Assembly (NCBI RefSeq): GCF_028473605.1
Contig: NZ_CP097267.1
Location: 1,306,501-1,370,500, forward strand
Reading direction: 5' to 3'
DNA: 64,000 nt
Origin: Acidovorax sp. NCPPB 3576
GTDB lineage: Bacteria > Pseudomonadota > Gammaproteobacteria > Burkholderiales > Burkholderiaceae_C
Below the pieces are notes generated by a model. It saw only the letters and a program-made list of their open reading frames with translations, did no database searches and had not been told where the DNA came from. Each line of letters opens with the position of its first letter. Positions within the stretch are counted from its first letter, which is position 1. Positions 39,931 through 52,866 of the stretch are shown in pieces. Made by a program: the position numbers and the translations under genes.

Positions 39931-42069
39931 ATGGTTGAAATCGAACTGGACGGACAGAAGGTAGAAGTCGCCGAGGGCTGCATGGTGATGCATGCGGCCG
40001 AGAAGGCGGGCACCTACATTCCCCATTTCTGCTATCACAAGAAGCTTTCCATCGCCGCCAATTGCCGCATGTGCCTGGTGGATGTGGAGAAGGCGCCCAA
40101 GCCGATGCCGGCCTGCGCCACGCCCGTGACGCAAGGCATGATCGTGCGCACCAAGAGCGACAAGGCCATCAAGGCCCAGCAGTCGGTCATGGAGTTCCTG
40201 CTCATCAATCACCCGCTGGACTGCCCGATCTGCGATCAGGGCGGCGAGTGCCAGCTGCAGGATCTGGCGGTGGGCTATGGTGGCTCTTCTTCGCGCTACG
40301 AAGAGGAAAAGCGCGTCGTCTTCCACAAGGACGTCGGTCCGCTGATCTCCATGGAGGAGATGACCCGCTGCATCCATTGCACCCGCTGCGTGCGCTTCGG
40401 CCAGGAAGTGGCCGGCGTGATGGAACTGGGCATGATCCATCGTGGCGAGCATTCCGAGATCACCACGGTGCTGGGCGATACGATCGATTCCGAGCTGTCG
40501 GGCAACATGATCGACATCTGCCCCGTGGGCGCGCTGACCAGCAAGCCTTTCCGCTACAGCGCCCGGACCTGGGAACTGTCGCGCCGCAAGTCGGTGAGCC
40601 CACACGATTCCACCGGTGCCAATCTCATCGTCCAGGTGAAGAACCACAAGGTGATGCGCGTCGTTCCCTTTGAGAACGAAGACGTCAACGAGTGCTGGAT
40701 TGCCGATCGTGACCGCTTCTCCTACGAGGCTCTCAACGGAGACGAGCGTCTGACGCGCCCGATGCTCAAGCAGGGCGGCCAGTGGAAGGAAGTGGACTGG
40801 CAGACCGCGCTGGAATACGTGGCCAATGGCCTGCAGGGCATCCGCACCGACCATGGTGCCCAGAGCATCGGTGCGCTGGTGAGCCCGCACAGCACGCTGG
40901 AGGAGCTGTTCCTGGCCGGTTCGCTGGTGCGCGGCATCGGCAGCGACAACATCGACCACCGCCTGCGCCACGCCGAGTTCACCGAGGCCGATGGCATCCA
41001 TTGGCTGGGCACGAGTATCGCTTCGCTGTCCTCGCTGCAGTCGGTGCTGGTCGTGGGCTCGAACCTGCGCAAGGACCACCCGCTGTTCGCGCAGCGCATC
41101 CGCCAGGCTGCGCGCAAGGGCTGTACCGTGAGCGCCCTCAACGACGCGGCCTGCGACTGGGCCATGCCGGTGGCGCAGTCCATCGTTGCGCCAGCCCAGG
41201 ATTGGGCTGCGGCCCTGGCCGATGTGGCCGCCGCCTTGGCGCAGGACCGCGGTGTGGCTGCCCCTGTGGCCAGCGGCCGCGTGACCGACGTCTCTGCCGG
41301 CATGGCCCGTGCATTGGCTTCGGGCGAAGGCAGGGCCATCTTGCTGGGCAACGCCGCTGCGCACCACGCCCAGGCCTCGAGCCTGCTGGCGCTGGCCCAG
41401 TGGATCGGTGCCCAGACGGGGGCGGTGGTGGGCTACCTCACCGAAGCCGCCAACACGGTGGGCGCGCAGTTCGTCGGCGCACAACCCCAGAAGGGTGGCC
41501 TGAACGCCGGCCAGATGCTGGCGGGCGGCCTCAAGGCGGCACTGCTGCTGAACATCGAACCCGTCCATGACTCCGCTGCAGGTGCACAGGCAGCGGCTGC
41601 GCTGTCGGGTGCCGAGATGGTCGTGACGCTGAGCCCTTTCAAGGCCAACATGGAATTCAGCGATGTGCTGCTGCCCATCGCGCCGTTCACCGAAACCTCG
41701 GGCACTTTCGTCAATGCCGAAGGCCGCCTGCAAAGCTTTCACGCCGTGGTCAAGCCGCTGGGCGATGCCCGCCCCGCGTGGAAGGTATTGCGGGTGCTCG
41801 GCAACCTGCTGGGCGTGCAGGGCCTCGACTTCGAGACTTCGCAGGACGTGCTGGCGAAAGCCACGGGTGCGACGGTGGCCGCTCCGCTGGCGCAGCTGCC
41901 TGCCGACCGCCTGAGCAACAGCACGCGCGCTGCCATCGCCGTGCCCTCCGGTGCGGGTACCGCTCCGGTCGTGGCCAGCATCTACCAGCTCGACGGGCTG
42001 GTGCGCCGTGCGCCGTCGCTGCAGTTGACGGCCGATGCACGCCGCGCCGCTGAAGGAGTTGCCGCATGA
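39931..42069 (+). CDS. nuoG: NADH-quinone oxidoreductase subunit G
   Basis: The 75-kDa subunit with clusters N1b, N4 and N5. The 712 residues begin with a ferredoxin domain ([19 protein letters not shown], ...ACATPV), then the His-ligated N5 region [18 protein letters not shown], then [17 protein letters not shown] with the final Cys in [14 protein letters not shown]. The rest is a molybdopterin-oxidoreductase-like domain without cofactor. The cysteines of the extra N7 cluster found in E. coli were not seen. The stop overlaps nuoH by 4 bases. Confidence 0.96.
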   Translation: MVEIELDGQKVEVAEGCMVMHAAEKAGTYIPHFCYHKKLSIAANCRMCLVDVEKAPKPMPACATPVTQGMIVRTKSDKAIKAQQSVMEFLLINHPLDCPICDQGGECQLQDLAVGYGGSSSRYEEEKRVVFHKDVGPLISMEEMTRCIHCTRCVRFGQEVAGVMELGMIHRGEHSEITTVLGDTIDSELSGNMIDICPVGALTSKPFRYSARTWELSRRKSVSPHDSTGANLIVQVKNHKVMRVVPFENEDVNECWIADRDRFSYEALNGDERLTRPMLKQGGQWKEVDWQTALEYVANGLQGIRTDHGAQSIGALVSPHSTLEELFLAGSLVRGIGSDNIDHRLRHAEFTEADGIHWLGTSIASLSSLQSVLVVGSNLRKDHPLFAQRIRQAARKGCTVSALNDAACDWAMPVAQSIVAPAQDWAAALADVAAALAQDRGVAAPVASGRVTDVSAGMARALASGEGRAILLGNAAAHHAQASSLLALAQWIGAQTGAVVGYLTEAANTVGAQFVGAQPQKGGLNAGQMLAGGLKAALLLNIEPVHDSAAGAQAAAALSGAEMVVTLSPFKANMEFSDVLLPIAPFTETSGTFVNAEGRLQSFHAVVKPLGDARPAWKVLRVLGNLLGVQGLDFETSQDVLAKATGATVAAPLAQLPADRLSNSTRAAIAVPSGAGTAPVVASIYQLDGLVRRAPSLQLTADARRAAEGVAA

Positions 42070-43142
42070 TCGACGCGCTGTACAACGGCGGCCTGCACCT
42101 GTTTGCCCAGTCCTGGTGGACGGCAGCGGTGTGGCCGGTGATCTGGAACCTGATCAAGATCGTGGCCATCGTGGCTCCCCTGATGGGCGCCGTGGCCTAC
42201 CTCACGCTGTGGGAGCGCAAGCTGCTCGGCTTCATGCAAGTGCGCCATGGTCCCAACCGGGTCGGCCCGTTCGGGCTGCTGCAGCCACTGGCCGACGGCC
42301 TCAAGCTGCTGACCAAGGAAATCATCCAGCCAACGGCGGCCAGCAAGGGCCTGTTCGTGCTCGGCCCGGTCATGGCCATCATGCCTGCGCTGGCGGCCTG
42401 GGTGGCGATTCCGTTCGGTCCGGACGTGGCCCTGGCCAACGTGAATGCCGGTCTGCTGCTGGTGATGGCCATCACCTCGATCGAGGTGTACGGCGTGATC
42501 ATCGCCGGCTGGGCATCCAACTCCAAGTACGCCTTCCTGGGTGCGTTGCGCGCTTCTGCCCAGATGGTGAGCTATGAAATCGCGATGGGCTTCTGTTTCC
42601 TCGTTGTCATCATGGTGTCGGGCAGCATGAACCTGACCGAAGTGGTAATGGGGCAGGGCGCCGGCATGGCCGCTGCCAAGGGACTTGGCTTCCTGTCGTG
42701 GAACTGGCTGCCGCTGCTGCCGATCTTCATCGTCTACCTGATCTCGGGCGTGGCTGAAACCAACCGCCACCCCTTCGACGTGGTCGAGGGCGAGGCCGAG
42801 ATCGTGGCGGGCCACATGGTCGAATATTCGGGCATGGGTTTCGCGGTGTTCTTCCTGGCCGAATACGCCAGCATGTGGCTCGTGTCGATCCTGGCCGTGC
42901 TCATGTTCCTGGGGGGCTGGCTGTCGCCCGTGGCGGCACTGGACTTCATCCCGGGATGGATCTGGCTGGGCCTCAAGACCTTCGTCGTGGTGTCCATGTT
43001 CATCTGGATCCGCGCGACCTTCCCGCGCTTTCGCTATGACCAGATCATGCGTCTGGGTTGGAAGATCTTCATTCCGGTCACGCTGGTGTGGCTGCTTATC
43101 GTTGGCGCGTGGCTGCACTCGCCATGGAACATCTGGAATTGA
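42066..43142 (+). CDS. nuoH: NADH-quinone oxidoreductase subunit H
   Basis: Membrane subunit that links the quinone site to the proton pumps. The 358 residues have about eight helices and the signatures [20 protein letters not shown] and [20 protein letters not shown], with the acidic residues of the E-channel. It begins with [13 protein letters not shown], overlapping nuoG. Confidence 0.97.
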   Translation: MIDALYNGGLHLFAQSWWTAAVWPVIWNLIKIVAIVAPLMGAVAYLTLWERKLLGFMQVRHGPNRVGPFGLLQPLADGLKLLTKEIIQPTAASKGLFVLGPVMAIMPALAAWVAIPFGPDVALANVNAGLLLVMAITSIEVYGVIIAGWASNSKYAFLGALRASAQMVSYEIAMGFCFLVVIMVSGSMNLTEVVMGQGAGMAAAKGLGFLSWNWLPLLPIFIVYLISGVAETNRHPFDVVEGEAEIVAGHMVEYSGMGFAVFFLAEYASMWLVSILAVLMFLGGWLSPVAALDFIPGWIWLGLKTFVVVSMFIWIRATFPRFRYDQIMRLGWKIFIPVTLVWLLIVGAWLHSPWNIWN

Positions 43143-43154
43143 GCGGGGACACCG

Positions 43155-43667
43155 ATGACTGCTGTTGCTGCTACTGCATCCTTTTCGATCAAGGATTTTT
43201 TCAAGAGCTTCATGTTGGTGGAGCTGGTCAAGGGCATGGCCCTGACGGGTCGCTATGCGTTTCGACGCAAGGTGACCGTTCAGTTCCCTGAAGAGAAGAC
43301 GCCTTTGTCACCTCGCTTTCGCGGCCTGCACGCGCTGCGCCGCTACGAAAACGGCGAGGAGCGCTGCATCGCCTGCAAGCTGTGCGAAGCCGTGTGCCCG
43401 GCGCTGGCGATCACCATCGAGTCCGATGTGCGTGCGGATGGTTCGCGCCGCACCACGCGCTATGACATCGACCTGACCAAATGCATCTTCTGCGGCTTCT
43501 GCGAAGAAAGCTGCCCGGTGGACTCGATCGTGGAGACGCAGATCCTGGAATACCACGGCGAAAAGCGCGGCGACCTGTATTTCACCAAGGACATGCTCCT
43601 GGCCGTCGGGGACCGTTACGAGACCGAGATCGCTGCAGCCAAGGCGGCCGACGCCAAGTACCGCTGA
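43155..43667 (+). CDS. nuoI: NADH-quinone oxidoreductase subunit I
   Basis: The 23-kDa subunit with two 4Fe-4S clusters (N6a, N6b). The 170 residues contain [20 protein letters not shown] and [19 protein letters not shown], the paired ferredoxin motifs, after [13 protein letters not shown]. It lies 12 bases after nuoH. Confidence 0.97.
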   Translation: MTAVAATASFSIKDFFKSFMLVELVKGMALTGRYAFRRKVTVQFPEEKTPLSPRFRGLHALRRYENGEERCIACKLCEAVCPALAITIESDVRADGSRRTTRYDIDLTKCIFCGFCEESCPVDSIVETQILEYHGEKRGDLYFTKDMLLAVGDRYETEIAAAKAADAKYR

Positions 43668-43701
43668 GCGCGGCTCCTGAACCCCTACAAAGACCCGATT
43701 C

Positions 43702-44370
43702 ATGGACGCCAAGACTGGTTTCTTCTATCTGTTCTCGGTCGTGCTGCTGTTTGCAGCCTTCCGGGTCATCACCGCACGCAACCCCGTGCATGCGGTGCTG
43801 TATCTCATCCTCGCGTTTTCCCAGGCCGCTGCCATCTGGCTGCTGCTGAAGGCGGAGTTCCTCGCCATCGCCCTGGTGCTGGTGTACCTCGGCGCGGTGA
43901 TGGTGCTCTTCCTGTTCGTGGTGATGATGCTGGACATCCACATCGATTCCATCCGGCAGGGCTTCTGGCGGCACTTTCCGCTGGCCGCATTCATCGGCGC
44001 GCTGATCGCCCTGGAAATGGCGGCCGTGCTGATGGGCGGCTTCCGTGGAATGGACGAGCCCAAGGCGGTTGCGGCCGTGGTCGATGCGGCGGGCCATGTG
44101 CTGCCTTACTCGAACACCAAGGCGCTGGGCAAGCTGCTCTACACCGAGTACCTGTACCCCGTCGAGATCGCAGCGGTCATCCTGCTGGTGGCGATGATCG
44201 CGGCCATCGCGCTCACCTTGCGCCAGCGCAAGGACAGCAAGGCGATCAATCCATCGCAGCAGATCCGTGTGCGCGCCAGCGATCGGGTGGCGCTGGTGAA
44301 GGTCGCCGCGACGCAAAAGCCTGCAGAGGAGGCCGCGGCGATGCCCGCGGCCGAGGAGAAGAAGGCATGA
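43702..44370 (+). CDS. nuoJ: NADH-quinone oxidoreductase subunit J
   Basis: Membrane subunit of 222 residues with five helices; helix 3 carries the pi-bulge stretch [20 protein letters not shown]. The C-terminal tail (about residues 190-222) is soluble, Ala/Glu-rich and longer than in E. coli. The stop overlaps nuoK by 4 bases. Confidence 0.95.
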   Translation: MDAKTGFFYLFSVVLLFAAFRVITARNPVHAVLYLILAFSQAAAIWLLLKAEFLAIALVLVYLGAVMVLFLFVVMMLDIHIDSIRQGFWRHFPLAAFIGALIALEMAAVLMGGFRGMDEPKAVAAVVDAAGHVLPYSNTKALGKLLYTEYLYPVEIAAVILLVAMIAAIALTLRQRKDSKAINPSQQIRVRASDRVALVKVAATQKPAEEAAAMPAAEEKKA

Positions 44371-44675
44371 CATTGACCCTGGGCCATTTCCTGTCGCTGG
44401 GCGCGATGCTGTTCGCTCTCGCTGTCATCGGCATCTTCCTGAATCGCAAGAACCTGATCGTGTTGCTGATGGCGATCGAGTTGATGCTGTTGGCCGTGAA
44501 CATGAATTTCGTCGCGTTCTCGCACTATCTGGGCGACATGCACGGACAGGTGTTCGTGTTCTTCATCCTGACGGTCGCCGCGGCAGAGTCGGCCATCGGC
44601 CTCGCGATCCTGGTGCTGCTGTTCCGCAACAAATCCAGTATCAACGCGGAAGATCTCAACACCCTCAAGGGTTGA
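44367..44675 (+). CDS. nuoK: NADH-quinone oxidoreductase subunit K
   Basis: Membrane subunit of 102 residues with three helices, including the buried Glu residues in [20 protein letters not shown] and [19 protein letters not shown] that form part of the proton path. Length and start ([20 protein letters not shown]) are canonical. Confidence 0.97.
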   Translation: MTLTLGHFLSLGAMLFALAVIGIFLNRKNLIVLLMAIELMLLAVNMNFVAFSHYLGDMHGQVFVFFILTVAAAESAIGLAILVLLFRNKSSINAEDLNTLKG

Positions 44676-44703
44676 GTCGCCGGTACATGCAAGGTCCTCA
44701 AGA

Positions 44704-46737
<2,034 letters not shown>

Positions 46738-46750
46738 AGGAAAAATAAAA

Positions 46751-48226
46751 ATGGGTTTGTTGAGTCTTGCCATCTGGGTGCCGATCGCGTTCGGCGTCCT
46801 GCTGCTGGCCTTCGGGCGCGACGAGCACGCACGCGCCGTGCGCTGGCTGGCCCTCATCGGTGCGCTGGTGGGGCTGGCCGTCACGGTGCCGCTGTATGGC
46901 GGCTTCGAAGCCACGTCCGCCGCAGCGCAGTTCGTCGAGAAGGCGCAGTGGATCGAGCGCTTCAACGTGCACTACCACCTGGGCGTGGACGGCATCTCGT
47001 TCTGGTTCGTGCCGCTCACGGCGTTCATCACGGTGATCGTGGTGATCGCGTCGTGGGAGTCGATCACCGAGCGCGTGAACCAGTACATGGGCGCGTTCCT
47101 GATCCTCTCGGGCCTGATGATCGGCGTGTTCAGCGCGCTCGATGGCCTGTTGTTCTACGTGTTCTTCGAAGCCACGCTGATCCCGATGTACCTCATCATC
47201 GGCATCTGGGGCGGCCCCAACAAGATCTACGCAGCGTTCAAGTTCTTCCTGTACACGCTGCTCGGCTCGCTGCTGATGCTGATCGCGCTGATCTATCTGT
47301 ACAACCAGTCCGGCGGCAGCTTCGACATCGCGACATGGCACCAGCTGCCCCTGTCTGCGCGTTCGCAGACCCTGCTGTTCTTCGCTTTCTTCGCCGCCTT
47401 CGCGGTGAAGGTGCCGATGTGGCCGGTGCACACCTGGCTGCCCGACGTGCACGTGGAAGCCCCCACCGGCGGCTCCGCCGTGCTGGCGGCCATCATGCTG
47501 AAGCTGGGCGCCTATGGCTTCCTGCGCTTTTCCATGCCTATCGCCCCCGACGCGGCGCGCGAATGGGCCTGGCTGATGATCGCGCTGTCGCTGGTGGCCG
47601 TGATCTACGTGGGCCTGGTGGCAATGGTGCAAAAGGACATGAAGAAGCTGGTCGCGTATTCGTCCGTGGCGCACATGGGCTTCGTGACGCTGGGCTTCTT
47701 CATCTTCAACGACCTGGGCGTGTCGGGCGGTCTGGTGCAGATGATTGCCCACGGCTTCGTGTCGGGCGCCATGTTCCTGTCGATCGGCGTGCTGTACGAC
47801 CGGGTGCATTCCCGTGAGATCGCTGCCTATGGCGGCGTGGTCAATACCATGCCCAAGTTCGCCGCCTTCGCGCTGCTGTTCGCCATGGCCAATTGCGGCC
47901 TGCCGGGCACCGCTGGTTTCGTGGGCGAATGGATGGTGATCCTGGGCGCGGTCAAGGCCAATTTCTGGATCGGCCTGGCTGCTGCCACGGCGCTGATCTT
48001 CGGCGCGGCCTACACGCTGTGGATGTACAAGCGCGTGTACCTCGGCCCCGTCGCCAACGACCACGTGAGGGACCTCAAGGACATCGATGCCCGCGAGTTC
48101 CTGGTGATGGCCGTGCTTGCCATCGCCGTGCTTTACATGGGCCTGTACCCACGTCCTTTCACCGACGTGATGGACGCTTCGGTGGCGCAGCTGCTCAAGC
48201 ACGTGGCGCTGTCCAAGCTCAACTGA
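46751..48226 (+). CDS. nuoM: NADH-quinone oxidoreductase subunit M
   Basis: Antiporter-like membrane subunit of 491 residues, with FEATLIPMYLIIGIWGGPN (conserved Glu), AAFAVKVPMWPVHTWLPDVH (conserved Lys), VAYSSVAHMGFVTLGFF and FVGEWMVILGAVKANF. Start MGLLSLAIWVPIAFG, 13 bases after nuoL with GAGG in front. Confidence 0.97.
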   Translation: MGLLSLAIWVPIAFGVLLLAFGRDEHARAVRWLALIGALVGLAVTVPLYGGFEATSAAAQFVEKAQWIERFNVHYHLGVDGISFWFVPLTAFITVIVVIASWESITERVNQYMGAFLILSGLMIGVFSALDGLLFYVFFEATLIPMYLIIGIWGGPNKIYAAFKFFLYTLLGSLLMLIALIYLYNQSGGSFDIATWHQLPLSARSQTLLFFAFFAAFAVKVPMWPVHTWLPDVHVEAPTGGSAVLAAIMLKLGAYGFLRFSMPIAPDAAREWAWLMIALSLVAVIYVGLVAMVQKDMKKLVAYSSVAHMGFVTLGFFIFNDLGVSGGLVQMIAHGFVSGAMFLSIGVLYDRVHSREIAAYGGVVNTMPKFAAFALLFAMANCGLPGTAGFVGEWMVILGAVKANFWIGLAAATALIFGAAYTLWMYKRVYLGPVANDHVRDLKDIDAREFLVMAVLAIAVLYMGLYPRPFTDVMDASVAQLLKHVALSKLN

Positions 48227-48250
48227 CCAGACTGAAACGAGAGACTCGAG

Positions 48251-49744
48251 ATGATTGACAACATCAGCTGGCTGGCGGTGTATCCGGAGATCGTGCTCCT
48301 GGTCATGGCCTGCGTGATCGCGCTCGTGGACCTGGGCGTGACCAGCCCACGGCGCACGGGCACCTACGTGCTCACCATGCTCACCCTGACAGTGGTGGCC
48401 GTGCTGCAGGCCCTGTATGCCAACACCGGCAACACCTTCTACGGCTTCGGCAACATGGTGGTGAGCGACGCCATGGGCAACTGGCTCAAGTGCTTCGCCA
48501 CCGTGGCCATGATGGTCACGCTGGTCTATGGCCGTCCTTACGCAGGGGACCGCGACATGCTGCGCGGCGGCGAGTTCTTCACGCTGTCGATGTTCGCGCT
48601 GCTGGGCATGTTCATCATGATCTCGGGCAACAACTTCCTGGTGATCTACCTGGGCCTGGAATTGCTCACGCTGTCCAGCTACGCGCTGGTGGCCCTGCGC
48701 CGCGACCATGCGACCTCGACCGAAGCCGCAATGAAGTATTTCGTGCTGGGCGCGATGGCCAGCGGCTTCCTGCTGTACGGCCTGTCGATGATCTACGGCG
48801 CGACCGGCTCGCTCGACATCGGCCAGGTGTTCAAGGCGGTCAATTCCGGCCAGATCCGGCACCAGGTGCTGGTGTTCGGCTTGGTGTTCGTGGTGGCGGG
48901 CCTCGCGTTCAAACTGGGTGTGGTGCCTTTCCACATGTGGATTCCCGACGTGTACCAGGGCGCTCCGACGGCGGTGACGCTGATCATCGGCGGCGCGCCG
49001 AAGCTGGCGGCCTTCGCCATCACCATCCGCTTGCTGGTGGACGGGTTGTTGCCGCTGGCCATCGATTGGCAGCAGATGCTCGCCGTGCTGGCCATCGGCT
49101 CGCTGCTGGTGGGCAATCTGGCGGCCATCGCCCAGACCAACCTGAAGCGCATGCTGGCGTACTCCACCATCTCGCAGATGGGCTTCGTGCTGCTGGGCCT
49201 GCTGTCGGGCGTGGTCAACGGCAATGTGGATGCCAACGCGGTCGAGAACGCCTACAGCTCCTCCATGTTCTACGTGGTGAGTTATGTGCTGACCACGCTG
49301 GCGAGCTTCGGTGTGATCCTGCTGCTGGCCCGCGAAGGCTTCGAAAGCGAAGAAATCTCCGACCTGGCGGGCCTTAACCAGCGCAGCCCGCTGTATGCCG
49401 GCGTGATGGCGGTGTGCCTGTTCTCGCTGGCTGGCCTGCCGCCGCTGGTGGGCTTCTACGCCAAGCTGTCGGTGCTGCAGGCCCTGGTGGCTTCGGGCCA
49501 GACGCTGTACATCGCCCTGGCCGTTTTCGCTGTAGTGATGTCGCTGATCGGCGCCTTCTACTACCTGCGCGTCGTGAAGGTGATGTACTTCGATGCGCCG
49601 CTCACCGCCGCGAACGTGTCGGCCCCGCTGGACGTGCGCATGGTGCTCACGCTCAACGGCGCGCTGGTGCTGGTGCTGGGCCTGCTGCCCGGCGGCCTGA
49701 TGGCGCTGTGCGCCGACGCCGTCGTGCGTGCGCTGGCGACCTGA
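48251..49744 (+). CDS. nuoN: NADH-quinone oxidoreductase subunit N
   Basis: Third antiporter-like subunit, 497 residues, with [60 protein letters not shown] and [20 protein letters not shown]. Last subunit gene of the nuo operon. Confidence 0.97.
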   Translation: MIDNISWLAVYPEIVLLVMACVIALVDLGVTSPRRTGTYVLTMLTLTVVAVLQALYANTGNTFYGFGNMVVSDAMGNWLKCFATVAMMVTLVYGRPYAGDRDMLRGGEFFTLSMFALLGMFIMISGNNFLVIYLGLELLTLSSYALVALRRDHATSTEAAMKYFVLGAMASGFLLYGLSMIYGATGSLDIGQVFKAVNSGQIRHQVLVFGLVFVVAGLAFKLGVVPFHMWIPDVYQGAPTAVTLIIGGAPKLAAFAITIRLLVDGLLPLAIDWQQMLAVLAIGSLLVGNLAAIAQTNLKRMLAYSTISQMGFVLLGLLSGVVNGNVDANAVENAYSSSMFYVVSYVLTTLASFGVILLLAREGFESEEISDLAGLNQRSPLYAGVMAVCLFSLAGLPPLVGFYAKLSVLQALVASGQTLYIALAVFAVVMSLIGAFYYLRVVKVMYFDAPLTAANVSAPLDVRMVLTLNGALVLVLGLLPGGLMALCADAVVRALAT

Positions 49745-49786
49745 GCGCGCTCGGGTTTCTTTCTTCGCAAGGCCGTTGCCCCTCCC

Positions 49787-50092
49787 GTGTCCGCCACCGC
49801 GTCCATCTGGCTGGTGATCGTGCTGGCGGCCATCGGGGCCAACCTGCCATTCCTCAGCCAGCGCTGGCTGCTGGTGGGCCCGAAGGCGGCGCCCACCAAG
49901 CCCATGGCGGCGCGCCTGGGCGAGATGGTCCTGCTTTACTTTCTGGTCGGTGGCATCTCGCTGCTGCTGGAGCGCCGCGTGGGTCAGATCGCGCCCCAGC
50001 AGTGGGAGTTCTACGCGATCACCGCCACGCTGTTCATCACGCTGGCGTTTCCCGGGTTCATCTACCGCTACCTGGTGCGGCGCAAGGCCTGA
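49787..50092 (+). CDS. DUF2818 family membrane protein
   Basis: A 101-residue protein from GTG 49787, with three predicted helices (WLVIVLAAIGANLPFL, EMVLLYFLVGGISLLL, YAITATLFITLAFPGFI) and LSQRWLLVGP after the first. This is the DUF2818 pattern, a betaproteobacterial family typically placed right after nuoN. A role in complex I assembly or stability is suggested only by this position. Confidence 0.85.
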   Translation: MSATASIWLVIVLAAIGANLPFLSQRWLLVGPKAAPTKPMAARLGEMVLLYFLVGGISLLLERRVGQIAPQQWEFYAITATLFITLAFPGFIYRYLVRRKA

Positions 50093-50165
50093 CGGCCCGG
50101 GCCACACCTGTCGGCTGCAGCGCTCCCCCTTTCCCCTTTCCCTTCCTCGTTGCTTTCCCCTCGCC

Positions 50166-50654
50166 ATGAAAGTGCTGGATCTCCATTGCGCACAGGGCCA
50201 TGCCTTCGAGGGCTGGTTCGGGTCCGAGGCCGACTTTCAAAGCCAACTGGCACGCGATCTCGTGCAGTGTCCTTTGTGCGGCAGCAGCGAGATTCGCAAG
50301 GGCCTGAGTGCGCCCCGCCTGAATCTGGGGGCCTCTCCGAGTCCGGCCGCTGCCGCGGCTCGCGCCAGCGAAGCAGACGCGGCTGGCACTGCGGTGGCAG
50401 CCCCGCCGTCTATGCCCATGGGCGATGCGGCCTTGCATGCCGCCTGGCTGCGGATGGCCCGGCACATCGTGGCCAACACCGAGGATGTGGGCCCGCGCTT
50501 TGCGCAGGAGGCGCGCCGCATGCACCACGGCGAAGCCGAAGAGCGCGGCATCCGTGGCCAGGCCAGCGCCCAGGAGGCCGCCCAGCTGCTGGAAGAGGGC
50601 ATCGCCGTGCTGCCCTTGGCGCTGCCAGACGCGGCCAAGAAAACGCTGCAATAG
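50166..50654 (+). CDS. DUF1178 family protein
   Basis: A 162-residue protein beginning MKVLDLHCAQGHAFEGWFG and continuing QCPLCGSSEIRKGLSAPRLN. The spaced Cys-His and CPLC look like a zinc ribbon; this is the DUF1178 signature. The C-terminal half has HIVANTEDVGPRFAQEARRM and ends in a conserved IAVLPLAL. The middle is Ala/Pro low-complexity. Function unknown; the nuoN-DUF2818-DUF1178 order is common in Comamonadaceae. Confidence 0.86.
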   Translation: MKVLDLHCAQGHAFEGWFGSEADFQSQLARDLVQCPLCGSSEIRKGLSAPRLNLGASPSPAAAAARASEADAAGTAVAAPPSMPMGDAALHAAWLRMARHIVANTEDVGPRFAQEARRMHHGEAEERGIRGQASAQEAAQLLEEGIAVLPLALPDAAKKTLQ

Positions 50655-50702
50655 CCGGCGGACGGCCACCGCCTCCCGGGCGCAGGCATTACATCGGCGC
50701 CG

Positions 50703-52502
50703 TCACTGCGTGAACTGCAGTGCTGCCAGCCGGGCATACACGCCGCCCTGCCGCACCAGATCCGCATGGCGCCCTTCTTCCACGATCTGCCCCTGGTCCA
50801 TCACCACGATGCGATCGGCGTTCTGTACCGTGGCCAGCCGGTGGGCGATGACGAGGGTGGTGCGCTGGCCGCTATGGCGCTGCATGGCGGCGTCCAGCGC
50901 GGCCTGCACCATGCGTTCGCTCTCTGCATCGAGCGCGCTCGTGGCCTCGTCCAGCAACAGCAGCGGGGGGTTCTTGAGCAGGGCGCGGGCGATCGCGATG
51001 CGCTGGCGCTGTCCGCCTGACAGGCGCACGCCACGCTCGCCCAGGAAGGTGCCATAGCCCTCGGGCAGTGCCATGATGAACTCGTGCGCGAAGGCGGCGC
51101 GCGCGGCCTCTTGCACTTCCTGCTCGGTGGCGTCCGGACGGCCGTAGCGGATGTTGTCCAGGGCCGAGGCGGAGAAGATCACGGCATCCTGCGGCACGAT
51201 GCCCACATGGGCGCGCAGATCACCGAGTGCCAAGTGCCGGATGTCCACGCCGTTCAGCGCGATGCCGCCGCCTGCGGCATCCACGTCATAGAAGCGCTGC
51301 AGCAGCTGGAACACCGTGGTCTTTCCCGCGCCGCTGGCGCCCACCAGCGCGACGGTTTCGCCGGCGGACAGGTGCAGGTCGAAGCCGCGCAGCGCCGGCG
51401 CCTGCGGCCGCGAGGGGTAGTGGAACGCCACCCGGTCGAAATCCACGCGCAGCCCGCCGCCCGTGTCCGGCAGCGCCACGGGCTGTGCGGGGCTGGCGAT
51501 CGGCGAGCGGCTGGCGAGCAGCTCCATGAGCCGTTCCGTGGCCCCGGCCGCGCGCAGCAGGTCGCCGTACACCTCGCCGAGCACCGCCACGGCGCCCGCG
51601 AGGAACATGACGTAGATGACCGTCTGGCCCAGGTGGCCGGCCGACATTTCACCCGCCAGCACGGCTTGGGTGCCCCGGTACAGGCCCCACAGCAGCAGCG
51701 CCGCATTCGCGATCACGATGAAGGCCACCAGCGCCGCGCGTGCCCGGCTGCGGCGCACGGCGGTCTGGAAGGCGTTCTCGGTGGACTCGTCGAATCGGCG
51801 GGCTTCGCGCGACTCGGCGGTGTAGCTTTGCACGGCGGGCACGGCATTGAGCACCTCGGCCGCGATGGCGCTGGAATCGGCCACCCGGTCCTGGCTGGCC
51901 CGGGAGAGGCGGCGCACCCAGCGGCCGATCCACAGCGTGGGCAGCACCACGACCACGATGGCCGCGAACACCACGGACATGATGTACGGGTTGGTCCACA
52001 CCAGCATCGCCAGCGCCCCCACGCCCATCACCGCGTTGCGCAGGCCCATCGACAGCGACGAGCCGACCACGGTCTGCACGAGCGTGGTGTCCACGGTCAG
52101 GCGTGACAGCACTTCGCCGGTCTGCGTGGTTTCGTAGAACTGCGGGCTTTGCTGCAGCACATGCGCATAGACGGCGTTGCGCAGGTCGGCCGTCACGCGC
52201 TCGCCCAGCCAGCTCACGGTGTAGAAACGCGCAGCGGAAAACAGCCCCAGCGCCACGGCCACGGCGAACAGCAATCCGAAATGCTCGCGCAGCGCCATGG
52301 CTTGCTCGCCGCGCGAAGCGCCCACCAGCCCGCCGTCGATGAGTTCGCGCAGCGCCAGCGGAAACGCGAGCGTGGCCAGCGCCGCCAGCACCAGGAAGAC
52401 CAGAGCGAGCGCAATGCGCCCGGCGTAAGGCCGAAGAAAAGGCAGCAGGCCGCCGAGCGATCGGGGAGCGCCGGCGGGGGGGGATGTGGTGGAGGAGGGC
52501 AT
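50703..52502 (-). CDS. MsbA-type ABC exporter (fused permease/ATPase)
   Basis: A 599-residue half transporter that works as a homodimer in the inner membrane. Six helices lie in about residues 30-320, then the ATPase with GASGAGKTTVFQLLQRFYD (Walker A), LSGGQRQRIAIARALLKNPP (signature) and LLLLDEATSALDAESE (Walker B). It resembles the MsbA/BmrA lipid or multidrug exporters; the substrate is unknown. The ATG at 52502 (MPSSTTSPP) is chosen over 52562 as it gives a family-like N-terminus; neither has a strong ribosome site. It is divergent from the liv operon. Confidence 0.86.
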   Translation of the reverse strand: MPSSTTSPPAGAPRSLGGLLPFLRPYAGRIALALVFLVLAALATLAFPLALRELIDGGLVGASRGEQAMALREHFGLLFAVAVALGLFSAARFYTVSWLGERVTADLRNAVYAHVLQQSPQFYETTQTGEVLSRLTVDTTLVQTVVGSSLSMGLRNAVMGVGALAMLVWTNPYIMSVVFAAIVVVVLPTLWIGRWVRRLSRASQDRVADSSAIAAEVLNAVPAVQSYTAESREARRFDESTENAFQTAVRRSRARAALVAFIVIANAALLLWGLYRGTQAVLAGEMSAGHLGQTVIYVMFLAGAVAVLGEVYGDLLRAAGATERLMELLASRSPIASPAQPVALPDTGGGLRVDFDRVAFHYPSRPQAPALRGFDLHLSAGETVALVGASGAGKTTVFQLLQRFYDVDAAGGGIALNGVDIRHLALGDLRAHVGIVPQDAVIFSASALDNIRYGRPDATEQEVQEAARAAFAHEFIMALPEGYGTFLGERGVRLSGGQRQRIAIARALLKNPPLLLLDEATSALDAESERMVQAALDAAMQRHSGQRTTLVIAHRLATVQNADRIVVMDQGQIVEEGRHADLVRQGGVYARLAALQFTQ

Positions 52503-52866
52503 GGGCGCCAGTGTAGGAGCCCACGCCCGGATCGGCATGCGCCTTGCCGGGAAGCCCGCCATCGGATGGTATTGCTATTGATTTGATAGCTGTCTTGGCA
52601 ATGGAATCTAGGGCGTGAAGCGGATTTCATTCAAACCCATGATCGGAAAGGGATGCCTGCCCTGGCCCGTGGCGGTGCACCCCCGGAGGTGGCAGTGCGG
52701 GCCGCCGGCCGGGTAGGCGTTTATACATAGGCATTTGTCCCAGTATCTGCGCAGCGGGCGCGCGCCTTAGGATGCGGTGCAACCTAACGCAGGCCAGGGT
52801 GCCTCGCTCCCCCGGGCGAAGCGCCCCGCCCAGCACCACAGCACACCACGGAGCGGCCAAGGCGCA
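52503..52866. other. 364-base intergenic region between divergent ABC exporter and liv operon
   Basis: Holds the leaders and promoters of both units. It contains one 17-bp GCTATT element (52574-52590). A TATACAT at 52722-52728 could be a -10 for livG, but no good -35 pairs with it. No gene or long hairpin was found. Confidence 0.5.
52574..52590. repeat. 17-bp GCTATT...ATAGC element, copy 6
   Basis: GCTATTGATTTGATAGC, inverted repeat GCTAT/ATAGC around 7 bases, in the intergenic region ahead of the liv operon. Confidence 0.7.
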